A DNA stretch of 64,000 nucleotides from UBA940 sp031547885 (GTDB lineage Bacteria; Bacteroidota; Bacteroidia; Bacteroidales; Rikenellaceae): positions 1 to 64,000 of the forward strand of contig JAVBRO010000037.1 of assembly GCA_031547885.1 (NCBI GenBank). The letters run 5' to 3'. Position 1 is the stretch's first letter. Each line of letters opens with the position of its first letter. Shown here piece by piece: positions 1-8,276 of this stretch. The notes below the pieces were generated by a model that saw nothing but the letters and a program-made list of their open reading frames with translations, did no database searches and had not been told where the DNA came from. The position numbers and the translations under genes are program-made.

Positions 1-1902
1 ACCCCGATCGACCAATCGACCGGCTGGCTGATCGTGGACAAAACCGTCAATTCGTTCTACGGCGCGGGCGAGGTCAATGTCCCCGTAGCCATCTCCGTCA
101 CCGACAACACCACCGGCAGCCCCCGCACCGGCTACATCTACCTCAAGGCCGGACGGCTGGAGGCCAGGATTACCGTCGTGCAGTTCGAGTACGGCAAAGG
201 CAATTTGAGTATCACCGACGACTCGTTCAACACGATCTCAAACCTCGTGTGGTTCACCGAGGCCGACGAAATCCCTGCGGCGAAAAAATACCAGGTGAAT
301 TGGGAGCCCCGAACCTCTACCCTCAAATCGGTTAAAAAACAGGTGCAGATAGATGCGTTTACCTACTATCCTTATGTCGAATGGCAAAGTTGGAGGATGG
401 TCAGCGGAGTCGACGACAATATCGTAACGGACATCTACCTGACCGATATTACCAACGGTTCGGGCAAGGTCGAACACACCGCCCAGCCGAAAGCCTTTAC
501 TGCGGCAGACTTTGTAACCGATCCGTTCCCCGTCCGCCGCACGCAGGTCGAATATACGGTTGGAACCGGAAGCGCCGCAATAACCCAAAAAATTACCCTG
601 CAACACTCGGCTAAAAATATGACCATCGTACCTGATGCAGATTTCTGGCTACTCGATGCAAGTACGCATACTGTTACCGTAAAATCAAATGTCCCCTGGG
701 TGCTTAAAGCCAAAAGCAATGCAGGGGTGAATGGTGCGGCTTTGGTAACCGGCAACGGAATCACGACAGGGGCTTCAATCGACGTGGTGGTCGCCAGCGG
801 CAATCCCAACCTACCCAACGGCACGGTCGTAACATTCACGACTGCGGACGATATGACAGACAAAGAGATCATTTATGGGGAGTTGGGTTTTGAACTTACA
901 AGCCCGGATATGACCGCGATCAAAACATTATCTGTGCCTTGCGGAAGTCCCGAAGCGGAATCGAACTGCTATATTGTTACTGCCGAGGGCAGGCCGATAA
1001 TCATTCCGGTAAGCCGCGCAAATAACTCTACATTGCTGACTGCATTGGGGTTGGGTACGACTAAACAAATCCCCGACGGCGCTATTTGCGGTTCCGAACT
1101 CGTTTGGTCTGACAACGCAAATGGCATAGCGGCCAATTCTAATATCGCTCAATTACGGTATGTCGGGAAAGGCGGCTTGGGATTCCTTGTAGTGACGCCC
1201 GGCACAGCCGAAGGTAATGCTGTGGTAGCTGTTACAGTCGGAAGCGGCACGGACAGAGTTAAATGGAGCTGGCACATATGGGTCTGTGCATCGACCAATC
1301 AGCCCAAAGCATACAGCACAAGCAAATGGATGGATCGTGACCTCGGTTCATTAGCTAATGTATGGACGACAGCGGGAAATTTGACTACAGACCCGATTAT
1401 ACCGCTGTCTTATCAATATGGTCGCAAAGACCCGCTTCCCGGAACGAACATTATGAATTGGGGGCGTGCGGCGAAATCGGGAACATCTCCGTATTATCCG
1501 ATACCCGCTGCTGCCGCAGGAAATACATTGTTGAATTCCATACAAAATCCGTCATGCGAAATAAACAACTGGACTTCGGCTTCATCGACATGGGTAAATA
1601 CGAGTGGAAAGACAATCTACGACCCTTGCCCTGAGGGTTGGAGAGCACCCAAACTCTCTGAATATCAAAGCGTAGTATTTTCCGGATTTGGGAATTGGGT
1701 TAAGAAAGATTCCTACGGTTCGCTTTGGCCGAGCTATTTTTTAAGTGGCTCCACTTATACCACATATTATTACGCGAGTGATGCGACGACAGGTAATAAT
1801 ACGATAGAGTTGGGACATAATTGGAATACGAATGCTTTTTATATTCGTTTGTGGCAGAGAAATAACATGAAAACGGGACTTCGCTGTATTAAAGACGAAT
1901 AG
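1..1902 (+). CDS. Fimbrillin/BACON-type surface protein, 5' partial
   Basis: The frame is open from the first base, so the gene begins upstream of the window; the GTG at 34 is probably internal. What is visible is an all-beta protein. The first part ends like a BACON/Ig-like domain (TGYIYLKAG then ITVVQ), and a second beta-rich stretch lies around residues 200-310. The C-terminal 200 residues have the features seen at the end of Bacteroidales fimbrial tip and FISUMP-type proteins: WMDRDLG, YQYGRKDP, YDPCPEGWRAP and a final GLRCIKDE. The family is exported to the cell surface as a lipoprotein, but the signal peptide would lie outside the window. The role (fimbrial tip or adhesin) is inferred from family resemblance only. 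A strong terminator follows directly. Confidence 0.6.
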   Translation, partial: TPIDQSTGWLIVDKTVNSFYGAGEVNVPVAISVTDNTTGSPRTGYIYLKAGRLEARITVVQFEYGKGNLSITDDSFNTISNLVWFTEADEIPAAKKYQVNWEPRTSTLKSVKKQVQIDAFTYYPYVEWQSWRMVSGVDDNIVTDIYLTDITNGSGKVEHTAQPKAFTAADFVTDPFPVRRTQVEYTVGTGSAAITQKITLQHSAKNMTIVPDADFWLLDASTHTVTVKSNVPWVLKAKSNAGVNGAALVTGNGITTGASIDVVVASGNPNLPNGTVVTFTTADDMTDKEIIYGELGFELTSPDMTAIKTLSVPCGSPEAESNCYIVTAEGRPIIIPVSRANNSTLLTALGLGTTKQIPDGAICGSELVWSDNANGIAANSNIAQLRYVGKGGLGFLVVTPGTAEGNAVVAVTVGSGTDRVKWSWHIWVCASTNQPKAYSTSKWMDRDLGSLANVWTTAGNLTTDPIIPLSYQYGRKDPLPGTNIMNWGRAAKSGTSPYYPIPAAAAGNTLLNSIQNPSCEINNWTSASSTWVNTSGKTIYDPCPEGWRAPKLSEYQSVVFSGFGNWVKKDSYGSLWPSYFLSGSTYTTYYYASDATTGNNTIELGHNWNTNAFYIRLWQRNNMKTGLRCIKDE

Positions 1903-1911
1903 AAAATCCTT

Positions 1912-1949
1912 CCCGGCCTGCGGATCACCCGTATGATCCGCAGGTCGGG
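1912..1949 (+). terminator. Intrinsic terminator after the surface protein gene
   Basis: A 16-bp stem (CCCGGCCTGCGGATCA with its complement, one G/A mismatch) closes a 6-nt loop just 10 nt after the stop codon and is followed by ATTACTT. It separates the surface-protein gene from the following cupin genes and is a plausible left limit of the prophage. Confidence 0.75.
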
Positions 1950-2006
1950 ATTACTTCAAACGAACAAACGGTCGTGAAACCGACCCGCAAACAGATAACC
2001 CTGACA

Positions 2007-2627
2007 ATGACCCGCACCCGACAAACTCCTCCGGCTACGGCCCCGCGCATCCACGAATGCGGCGGCCTTCAGAGCCTGCGCTTCGACTCCGAAGCCGGGG
2101 ACCGTTGGTCGTGCGGGCCGCACTCCGGCCCCACGCTCGTGATCGCCACGCGCGGCCGGGTCGAGATAACGGGTGCGGGACTCGGCCGTTGCAGTGTCCG
2201 GCGCGGGCGCATGGCCCTCGTTCCCGGCGGCACGGAGTTCCGGCTGCGGGCCTACGGCATCACCCGCGCCCTCGTCTGCCGCTTCCACCCGGACGGCACG
2301 GCCCTGCAACCCCATTTCCACAGAGGGGGCAAATGGCAGGCCGTCCCGTTCTGTGACGGGATCCGCACGGTGGCCGACCTCACGGAGATCATGCTGCGCA
2401 CCGATCTGACCATCAGCCAGCCCCAATCCCTCGACCGCAAGCGCCTCTGGTTGCAGGAACTCCTGCGCCGCCAATGCCGCCCCACGCGGCAGTCACTCTC
2501 TCCCTCTTTCGCCGACCTCAACCTGTTTTTAGAGGAAAAACGAAAGGCATCCATTATGTTCCAGTCCGCTCTGAACTCCGATCCCGTGCGGCTGATGGCC
2601 CGTGAAATAGCCTTCAGGATCACCTGA
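2007..2627 (+). CDS. Cupin-fold sensor-like protein without HTH (first of pair)
   Basis: About 206 residues from the ATG at 2007; a GTG at 1974 would add 11 residues. The middle has the rhythm of an AraC-type N-terminal cupin (TLVIATRGRVEIT, then RMALVPGGTEF), which normally senses a small ligand. No AraC-type double helix-turn-helix follows; the C-terminal 70 residues are helical and arginine-rich and I do not recognise them. A second protein of the same kind follows 11 nt downstream, so the two probably form an operon. It may be a sensor or co-regulator of the phage or the neighbouring surface gene. Function is not established. Confidence 0.5.
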   Translation: MTRTRQTPPATAPRIHECGGLQSLRFDSEAGDRWSCGPHSGPTLVIATRGRVEITGAGLGRCSVRRGRMALVPGGTEFRLRAYGITRALVCRFHPDGTALQPHFHRGGKWQAVPFCDGIRTVADLTEIMLRTDLTISQPQSLDRKRLWLQELLRRQCRPTRQSLSPSFADLNLFLEEKRKASIMFQSALNSDPVRLMAREIAFRIT

Positions 2628-2638
2628 CGCATCATAAC

Positions 2639-3211
2639 ATGGAAACCGAAACCCAACTGCTCGTCCGGCACTCCCAAATCGACCGCGCCCGCCATCCGTG
2701 GGATCGCTTCCGGTTCGGCGGCGGCTGCTCGGTGCGCGAAGGGAGTACGGGCCATGAGGCGCTGCTGGTGTTCGTGTTCCGCAACCCGGTCTATGTTTCC
2801 TGGGGCGAACTCGAAGAGTGCCGGATCGAGCCGAAGCACCTCTTCTTCATCCCGCCCGGCACATTTTACCGCATCGAGGGACGGGGAACGGCGAAAGTGG
2901 TCACCTGCCTGTTCGGACGGGCGTTTTTCGAATGTTACGGCTACGACACCTCGCGTTTCGCCAGGCGGCGCGGCCGCAGGAAAAAGGTCGTCCATTGCGC
3001 ACAAATGAATGAAGGCATATCCCAGATAGAAGGCCTTGCGGAAATTTACATCGGCATGGACGAGCATTTACCCGAACAACTGGAGTGCTGCCGCCGGATG
3101 GTGTTCGACGAGATCGTCGAGGCGCTCCCCACCCATGAGCTGGCCCTGTTAATACCCCCACAACTACTAAACCCAAACGAAAAGAAAAGTTATGGACCCA
3201 ACGTAAGTTAA
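2639..3211 (+). CDS. Cupin-fold sensor-like protein without HTH (second of pair)
   Basis: A 190-residue protein encoded 11 nt after the first cupin-like gene. The pattern ALLVFVFRNPVYVSW followed by HLFFIPPGTFYRIEG is that of a cupin as in the sensing half of AraC regulators; residues 100-190 are helical and contain no clear DNA-binding motif. The two neighbours share architecture rather than close sequence, which suggests an old duplication. They may act with the truncated RteC-like gene downstream, since RteC-type proteins control element excision and transfer in Bacteroidetes. That link is inference. Confidence 0.5.
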   Translation: METETQLLVRHSQIDRARHPWDRFRFGGGCSVREGSTGHEALLVFVFRNPVYVSWGELEECRIEPKHLFFIPPGTFYRIEGRGTAKVVTCLFGRAFFECYGYDTSRFARRRGRRKKVVHCAQMNEGISQIEGLAEIYIGMDEHLPEQLECCRRMVFDEIVEALPTHELALLIPPQLLNPNEKKSYGPNVS

Positions 3212-3251
3212 TATGATACAGGTGTAAACAACCGCAACCGTCCCGCAAACC

Positions 3252-3296
3252 AGCAAAGGGATATCCGTCCGCAAGGAAGGGTATCCCTTATTGCTT
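3252..3296 (+). terminator. Hairpin after the cupin pair, terminator-like
   Basis: AGCAAAGGGATA at 3252-3263 pairs with TATCCCTTATTGCTT at 3282-3296 (one bulge), followed by TTAT. It lies 40 nt after the second cupin gene and upstream of the RteC-like gene. Confidence 0.5.
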
Positions 3297-3326
3297 TTAT
3301 AAAACCAATCTTAAAACATATTGATT

Positions 3327-3933
3327 ATGAGAAAATTCACCCAATCCAAATTATGGGAGGCCCTGCTCGATCCCATAACCTCTCCGCCCGTGCCCATAGC
3401 CGGGTTCGATGCCGCTCTCGGTGAATTCACCGGGGAACTGCAAAGCTACTGCCGCGAGGAGACCGACCTTGCGGAGCGCACTCGTACACTTAAAATCGCG
3501 GCCGCCGACCTGACCGCGATCAGGCGGTGTCTCCCTTACGAGTCGGGGGAAAAACGTGCTTATCCTATCGGTGATCGACCGCGCTGTCTCGGCCATCGAC
3601 TGCGAACTGGAAATAGTCGGGATGGAACTGGCGCATCCGGAACGGTTCGTCCGGCCCGAGCGCCACTCCCCTCTCGCCAAATGGATCGGGACCATATCCG
3701 AATTGCTGGAGATGGCCGTCTCCGTCCATTGCGCGGGCAAGATCGCCAAACCCACGGGCGAGCCGATGGCCTACTCGGATGTCGTCACGCTGATCGAAAA
3801 TGTCTTCGGATTGCAGATTTCGCGTCCCTACGAGCGCAAATCCAAATTGTTGTCCCGCAAAAAGGACGAGACGCCGTTCCTGCACAAACTGATCTCGGTA
3901 TTCAGGACTGAAGTCGAGAGATTTTATCAGTAG
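3327..3933 (+). pseudogene. RteC-like regulator split by a frameshift
   Basis: The first 75 residues (MRKFTQSKLW to LPYESG) are in one frame. The remainder, beginning NVLILSVIDRAV and ending FRTEVERFYQ, is in the +1 frame and stops at 3933. The second part has the layout of the C-terminal half of RteC, the regulator of Bacteroides conjugative transposon excision: an SAIDCELEI helix, WIGTISELLEMAVSV, a short loop, YSDVVTLIENVFGLQI, then KKDETPFLHKL. The switch lies at the run GGGGGAAAAA (3545-3554), where removing one base restores a single ORF of about 200 codons. This may be a real mutation, an assembly indel, slippage-dependent expression, or two separate products from 3327 and 3556. Confidence 0.6.
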
Positions 3934-3952
3934 ATCAAATTGTTATGAATAA

Positions 3953-3988
3953 AAATGATGCGTCTGCGAATGCGCGGGCGCATCATTT
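3953..3988 (+). terminator. Hairpin downstream of the RteC-like gene
   Basis: AAATGATGCG at 3953-3962 pairs perfectly with CGCATCATTT at 3979-3988 around a 16-nt loop, 19 nt after the RteC-like stop codon. The tail is not very T-rich, so it may be a weak terminator or a mRNA-stabilising structure ahead of the next operon. Confidence 0.45.
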
Positions 3989-4033
3989 CAGATTACCGCT
4001 TAATTAACCTTGTATCACCAAAAGCACAAAAAC

Positions 4034-4312
4034 ATGGAAATGAAAAACAACCAGAGCCCCGCCGGAGAAAGCTTCCGGCTGCTCACCAAGAAAGAAATGG
4101 CCGCCGAGTTCGGCGTATGTTACCGCACCATCGAGCGATGGCACAATTCGGGATACATCACCTGCATCCGCATCGGTGGCAGGATCTACTTCAGTTACGC
4201 CGAAGTGGTACGCATCCGCGACCGCTTCCTGACGGGCTACCCGATAGAGACGCAGATACAGTGCGCGGAGGACATTTACAATAGATATCGGAACCGGATG
4301 AGCGGCAGATAA
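4034..4312 (+). CDS. Small helix-turn-helix protein (excisionase/MerR-like)
   Basis: About 92 residues from the ATG at 4034; an earlier ATG at 4010 adds eight residues. The segment LLTKKEMAAEFGVCYRTIER followed by GYITCIRIGGRIYFS and YAEVVRIRDRF is the winged helix-turn-helix layout of the excisionase/HTH_17 family used widely in Bacteroidetes mobile elements. It would bind DNA as the phage's early regulator or excision factor. The stop overlaps the start of the replication gene (TAATG), so the two are translationally coupled. Confidence 0.75.
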   Translation: MEMKNNQSPAGESFRLLTKKEMAAEFGVCYRTIERWHNSGYITCIRIGGRIYFSYAEVVRIRDRFLTGYPIETQIQCAEDIYNRYRNRMSGR

Positions 4313-5253
4313 TGAACTATATGGCCGAGATAAAACTGTTCAACGAGTGGCTGGAAACCGGCGAGTTATCGACTTCGGGAATCGCCCTGTGGTACGCGCT
4401 GATGTACATCGCCAACCGCAGCGGCTGGAAGCCGGAACTCTCCGTTCCGGTCTCGGCCATCATGCTCCGCACGGGCCTCTCGCGGTCTGCGGTCTACAAG
4501 GAGCGCAATGTGTTGCGCGACAATGGACTGATCGAGTTTACGGAAAACGCCGGACGGCAGAGCAGCACTTACCGGATTTGCAGCTTCGAATCCCGCCTTG
4601 CGTCCACCGTTGTGTCCACCGCAAGGACACAAATGGAAACACAACCGGAGACACAAACGGGGGAAGCGTCCACGCTTGCGTCCGCTCCACGAACACAAAC
4701 GGAGACGGAAAGCGGTTTTGCGTCCACCACGGCGACACAACCGTGCACCATATATAAACCTAAACATGATCTATCTTCTAAAAAGAGAGATAAATCTTCT
4801 TCTGGTAAAAAAGAAAAAAGTTGCGCGAAAAAAGAACCGACGCTCGAAGCGGGAGCAGAGGCGAGCTTGCTCGGCTATGCCCCGCAAGGAGGAGGAAGGC
4901 GAAGCCAAAAAACCGGATTCGACCTCTCGTTCGCGAGCGATCCGATTTGGGAAGATCTGCTCCACACCTGGTTCGAATATAAGCGTAGCCGGAATCAGGG
5001 CTACAAAAGCGAGCTGTCCGTGCGTAAGTTCCTCACCATGCTGCGCAACCTATCGCGGGGCGATCCGGAAACAGCCCGACAGATCATCGACAAGAGCATC
5101 GCCAGCAATTGGGCGGGGATTTTCGAACTGAAAGATAGCGGCGGCCAAGCGCGAGGCCAACCCGCCACCGGCCAGCGCATCGGGCAGATCAAGCAGCCCG
5201 AAGATGAGGCCCGGCGGCAGAAACTCTTGGAAAAATTCGACAAGCGAAAATAA
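4312..5253 (+). CDS. Phage replication initiator-like protein
   Basis: A 313-residue protein with an N-terminal winged-helix domain (IALWYALMYIANR, then LSRSAVYKERNVLRDNGLIEF), a long low-complexity Thr/Gln/Lys linker (about 100-200), and a C-terminal helical domain (WEDLLHTWFEYKRSR, SVRKFLTMLRNLS, ARQIIDKSIASNWAGIF). This matches the DnaD-like replisome-organiser architecture of Bacteroidetes phages: the N-terminus binds origin DNA and the C-terminus recruits the helicase loader. The next gene encodes a DnaC-type loader, which supports the reading. The origin may lie in the linker DNA or just downstream. Function is inferred from architecture and context. Confidence 0.7.
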   Translation: MNYMAEIKLFNEWLETGELSTSGIALWYALMYIANRSGWKPELSVPVSAIMLRTGLSRSAVYKERNVLRDNGLIEFTENAGRQSSTYRICSFESRLASTVVSTARTQMETQPETQTGEASTLASAPRTQTETESGFASTTATQPCTIYKPKHDLSSKKRDKSSSGKKEKSCAKKEPTLEAGAEASLLGYAPQGGGRRSQKTGFDLSFASDPIWEDLLHTWFEYKRSRNQGYKSELSVRKFLTMLRNLSRGDPETARQIIDKSIASNWAGIFELKDSGGQARGQPATGQRIGQIKQPEDEARRQKLLEKFDKRK

Positions 5254-5257
5254 AAAC

Positions 5258-5335
5258 GTCCGAAACTGACCCCTCGGCGACGCTCCAAACTGACCCCCTG
5301 AAAACGGAGCAAATTTATCCCTTCACGGGATTATA
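5258..5335. repeat. Two AAACTGACCCC repeats resembling IS21-type ends
   Basis: AAACTGACCCC occurs at 5263-5273 and 5287-5297, 24 bp apart, between the replication gene and the helicase loader. Read on the minus strand the motif is GGGGTCAGTTT, with GGAGC after one copy and the sequence TTTGCTCCGTTTTC on the other side. This resembles the multiple terminal repeats of IS21-family elements. No istA or istB is present, so it would be a scar. Alternatively these are two origin iterons. Confidence 0.35.
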
Positions 5336-5353
5336 AACCAAATAGATACCGTT

Positions 5354-5989
5354 ATGGAAAACGTACAAGACATGATCGCGCGGCTGATCAAAGACCGCAG
5401 GCTGGTCGTCCGCACACCGGCCCGGCTGTCGTGGGGCGACCGCGAGATATGCGAAGCGCTCTTTCCGGCGCTCTTCCGCAAACTGGACGGCTCGATTGCC
5501 GCATACCAGCACATTCCCGAATACGATGCGATCATCGACTGGATGACCGACACCGGCGGCCTCGGCCTGCTGCTGATAGGCGACTGCGGCCGTGGCAAGA
5601 GCATCGTCGCCACCTGCCTTGTGCCGGTGCTGCTGGCCATGAAGAACATCACCGCCTATCCCGTCCACGCCGACGACTTCGGGAAGCCCTATCCCTTCGC
5701 GGGCTCCACGATGGGAATGGATCCGAAGATGACCTGCCTCGACTACCTCCAGCGCTGCCCGTATCCGATCATAGACGAGCTGGGAGTCGAGCCGCTGGTC
5801 AACGACTACGGCGAGAAGTACGAGGGCTTCAACCGGATCATCAACGCTGCCGAGCGGTATTTCCGGCCGCTGTTCGTGTCCACCAACCTCACCAAGCAGG
5901 AGCTGCTGAACCGCTACGGCGAGCGCACGCTCGACCGCCTCCAGCACCTCTGCCGCATCGTCGAATTCAAAGGCGAAAGCCTCCGATAA
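5354..5989 (+). CDS. DnaC-like helicase loader ATPase
   Basis: A 211-residue AAA+ ATPase. Walker A is GDCGRGKS (residues 76-83); the Walker B-like segment is YPIIDELGVEPL; a sensor-1 type FVSTNLTKQEL follows, and the arginine region is YGERTLDRLQHL. This is the DnaC family, which loads the replicative helicase onto single-stranded DNA with the initiator. It is encoded 100 nt after the initiator gene and 10 nt before a small phage gene. The related IstB transposition ATPases share the fold, but no transposase accompanies it, so loader is the better call. Confidence 0.8.
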   Translation: MENVQDMIARLIKDRRLVVRTPARLSWGDREICEALFPALFRKLDGSIAAYQHIPEYDAIIDWMTDTGGLGLLLIGDCGRGKSIVATCLVPVLLAMKNITAYPVHADDFGKPYPFAGSTMGMDPKMTCLDYLQRCPYPIIDELGVEPLVNDYGEKYEGFNRIINAAERYFRPLFVSTNLTKQELLNRYGERTLDRLQHLCRIVEFKGESLR

Positions 5990-5999
5990 CCGCCCGCTT

Positions 6000-6275
6000 A
6001 TGAAACTGCAACGTGTAATCCACCACCTCAAGGATGGCCGCCGGAAGTACTCCACCTATCACGGTGAGATCGAAAAATGGGAGCAGAGCGACCTCGATGC
6101 CCTGCGCCGCAACCGGGAACGATACGGCGATGCGGCTTACCTCGCGGACTTCTCCCGCTACGGTGTGGTCGCCGGTGAGTTGCGCGACCGCTACCCCAAT
6201 GCCAAAATCATCCTCGTCGTCGGCTTCGAGACCGAAGACCACGACCTGCCATTACGAACCGATGTAATATTCTGA
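6000..6275 (+). CDS. Small conserved phage protein of unknown function
   Basis: A 91-residue protein between the helicase loader and HNH genes, with spacings of 10 and 3 nt, so it belongs to the early operon. The N-terminus (MKLQRVIHHLKDGRRKYSTY) is basic and the rest is a mixed alpha/beta sequence with no motif I recognise. There is no signal peptide or membrane segment. Coding is supported by tight spacing and by codon use like that of its neighbours. Confidence 0.65.
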   Translation: MKLQRVIHHLKDGRRKYSTYHGEIEKWEQSDLDALRRNRERYGDAAYLADFSRYGVVAGELRDRYPNAKIILVVGFETEDHDLPLRTDVIF

Positions 6276-6278
6276 ACC

Positions 6279-6584
6279 ATGCCGACAATCAAGAAAACCG
6301 TCCAACGCCCGTGGATGCCTGAGCGCGGAACGCAGGAGGGCCGCCTCCACCCCAACAACAAGTTCTATCAATCCAAAGCCTGGCGCGACCTGCGGGCTGT
6401 GAAGTTGGACCAATTCCCGCTGTGCGAGGAGTGCCAGCGCCGTGGCATCACCACGCTGGCCCAGATGGTCGACCACATCGTGCCGATCAATCAGGGCGGC
6501 GCTCCGCTGGATATGGACAACCTCCAGTCGCTCTGCCACCCCTGCCACAACCGCAAGTCGGGCATCGAGTCTCACACCCGATAA
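6279..6584 (+). CDS. HNH endonuclease
   Basis: A 101-residue HNH nuclease. CEECQR provides a CxxC knuckle, MVDHIVPINQGG supplies the DH of the HNH motif, and LQSLCHPCHNRKSG supplies the second CxxC and the final H-N. In tailed phages with cos packaging an HNH protein near the terminase genes often helps cut concatemers; homing or host-DNA roles are alternatives. It is encoded 3 nt before the recombinase gene. Family assignment is firm; the exact role is inferred. Confidence 0.85.
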   Translation: MPTIKKTVQRPWMPERGTQEGRLHPNNKFYQSKAWRDLRAVKLDQFPLCEECQRRGITTLAQMVDHIVPINQGGAPLDMDNLQSLCHPCHNRKSGIESHTR

Positions 6585-6587
6585 CCT

Positions 6588-7538
6588 ATGCGCACCACGC
6601 TCAAGCTCTCCGAGATCGTCGACGGCTGGATCGCCGACACCGATATCCTGCCGGCGACCAAAGCCGACTACCGCCGCAAGATCGCGCTGTGGTTCCGGTG
6701 GCTCTCCTCGCATGATATCGACACGCGCGGCCCGCAGCGCCAGCACCTGATCGAGTACAAGCGCTCGCTCCAGGACGAGGGCCGCAGCGTGCTGACGGTG
6801 TGTAGCTATGTTACTGTGGTTAAGCTCTTCTACCGCTACTGTGAGCAGATGGGCTATTACCGCAACATCGGACAGGGTGTGAGGAGCAGCGTCAAGCATA
6901 AAGAATATTACAAGGAGGCACTCACTCAAGCCGAGGCCACGCGGCTTATGGACTCCATCGACACTCAGACCGTAATCGGGAAACGCGACAAACTGATCAT
7001 CGCCCTGATGCTGACCAACGGCCTGCGGACGTGCGAGGTGGAGCGCATCGATATCGCCGACTTCGACGTGCAGCACGGCCGCACTATCCTGCACATCCGG
7101 CGCAAGGGGAAGGTGGACAAACGGGATACGGTGGCCGTGCCGGACGTAATCACCGAACTGTTGGAGGACTATATAGCCTGCCGGGACTTCGACGTGGCCG
7201 ACCCCTTGTTCCTGAACCATGCGCACGGTAGTATAAATCGGCGGCTGGCAAAGGTAACCATCAGCGCCATCGTCAAGCAGCGCCTGCGAGCCATAGGGAT
7301 CGACCGCCCGAAAGTGACCGCCCACTCGCTACGCCATACTTGTGGCAGTCTGCTGGTGGAGCGCGGTGTAGACGTCGAAACTATCAAGGACGTGCTGGGC
7401 CACACCGACACCCAGACCACCCGGATCTACATCGAGATGGCCCGCCAGCGGCGGCTTCTGGAGCAAAGCCCCTCGAACATTATCGCCGGGATGATCGTAA
7501 AAAAGCAGAAAAAGAAGAGCAAGGTTGTTAAGCCTTGA
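6588..7538 (+). CDS. Tyrosine recombinase (integrase-like)
   Basis: A 316-residue XerC/D-type recombinase. Residues 1-100 are the SAM-like core-binding domain. The catalytic domain shows R147 (TNGLRTCEVE), K174 region (RRKGKVDKRD), H246-xx-R249 (HSLRHTCGSL), H272 (LGHTDTQTT) and the nucleophile Y281 (RIYIEMARQ), so the catalytic set is complete. It is shorter than typical Bacteroidetes conjugative-element integrases and lacks their N-terminal Arm domain. It sits in the replication/packaging operon rather than at an end of the prophage, so it may integrate the phage or act in dimer resolution. The 228 bp after it could hold attP, but no site was recognised. Confidence 0.85.
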   Translation: MRTTLKLSEIVDGWIADTDILPATKADYRRKIALWFRWLSSHDIDTRGPQRQHLIEYKRSLQDEGRSVLTVCSYVTVVKLFYRYCEQMGYYRNIGQGVRSSVKHKEYYKEALTQAEATRLMDSIDTQTVIGKRDKLIIALMLTNGLRTCEVERIDIADFDVQHGRTILHIRRKGKVDKRDTVAVPDVITELLEDYIACRDFDVADPLFLNHAHGSINRRLAKVTISAIVKQRLRAIGIDRPKVTAHSLRHTCGSLLVERGVDVETIKDVLGHTDTQTTRIYIEMARQRRLLEQSPSNIIAGMIVKKQKKKSKVVKP

Positions 7539-7766
7539 TTGACACACGATTAATTAAGGCAACGCATTTCAATCAAAGCGCAAAGCGACACGGAGTTCCG
7601 GTGCACGGGAGATGAGGGCAGAAACGCGAAATTTCGGGCTGCGATGCGCAGAAAAACTCGCGAGCGACGCCGACCGGAGGGGGTCGAAATTCCTTCCGAG
7701 GTCGAAAAACACAACCGCCGCCCTCCTTTTCTGTGCGCGCGTGCAAAATTGGCTGAATGAGAAATT

Positions 7767-8255
7767 ATGAGTAAAGGACGTAAAAAGACACCGGATGCGG
7801 TCAAAGCCCTGCGGGGAACCGACCAGCCGTGCCGGATGGCTCCCGCCGGGCGGGGCCTGGAAAAAGTAACTGTCCTGCCCCGTAGCGGGCTGAAGAGCAC
7901 AGCGAAAAAGGTATTCGAATTGGTCGCCGCCGAGTTGATCTGCAAAGGCATCCTCGAAATGGTCGGCCTCGACCTGGTGGTCGCCTATGCGCGGGAGATG
8001 GCGCTCTACCACGATCTGATGCGCGAGATGGAGAAAGACGGCAGCCTCACGGTCGAGGTTTTCACGAAGAGTGGCCCGGTCACGGTTATCAACCCTAAGC
8101 GCAAACTGGCCGAGACCGCGCTATCCAACGCCAAATCCCTGGCCGCCGAGTTCGGGCTGACCCCGGCCAGCCGCAGCCGGGTGGCCGCGATGCTCTCCGG
8201 CGACGCGCCGAAAGACGACTTTGCGGAATTCGAAGAGGTCGGCGATGAGCCTTGA
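7767..8255 (+). CDS. Terminase small subunit, P27 family
   Basis: A 162-residue protein with the P27-family pattern: a basic N-terminus beginning MSKGRKKTPDAVKALRGT, a core helix FELVAAELICKGILEMVGLD, and a C-terminus LAETALSNAKSLAAEFGLTP followed by SRSRV. It recognises the packaging site and stimulates the large terminase. The large subunit would normally follow at once; here a reverse-strand acetyltransferase gene is inserted between them. A 228-bp non-coding stretch precedes the gene and could hold the cos/pac site. Confidence 0.85.
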   Translation: MSKGRKKTPDAVKALRGTDQPCRMAPAGRGLEKVTVLPRSGLKSTAKKVFELVAAELICKGILEMVGLDLVVAYAREMALYHDLMREMEKDGSLTVEVFTKSGPVTVINPKRKLAETALSNAKSLAAEFGLTPASRSRVAAMLSGDAPKDDFAEFEEVGDEP

Positions 8256-8276
8256 TTGAAGCTCTTCGTATGCTAT

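Noticed and set aside
5354..5989. IstB transposition helper instead of DnaC-like loader
   Set aside because: No IstA transposase is present and the gene sits in a phage replication operon after the initiator gene.
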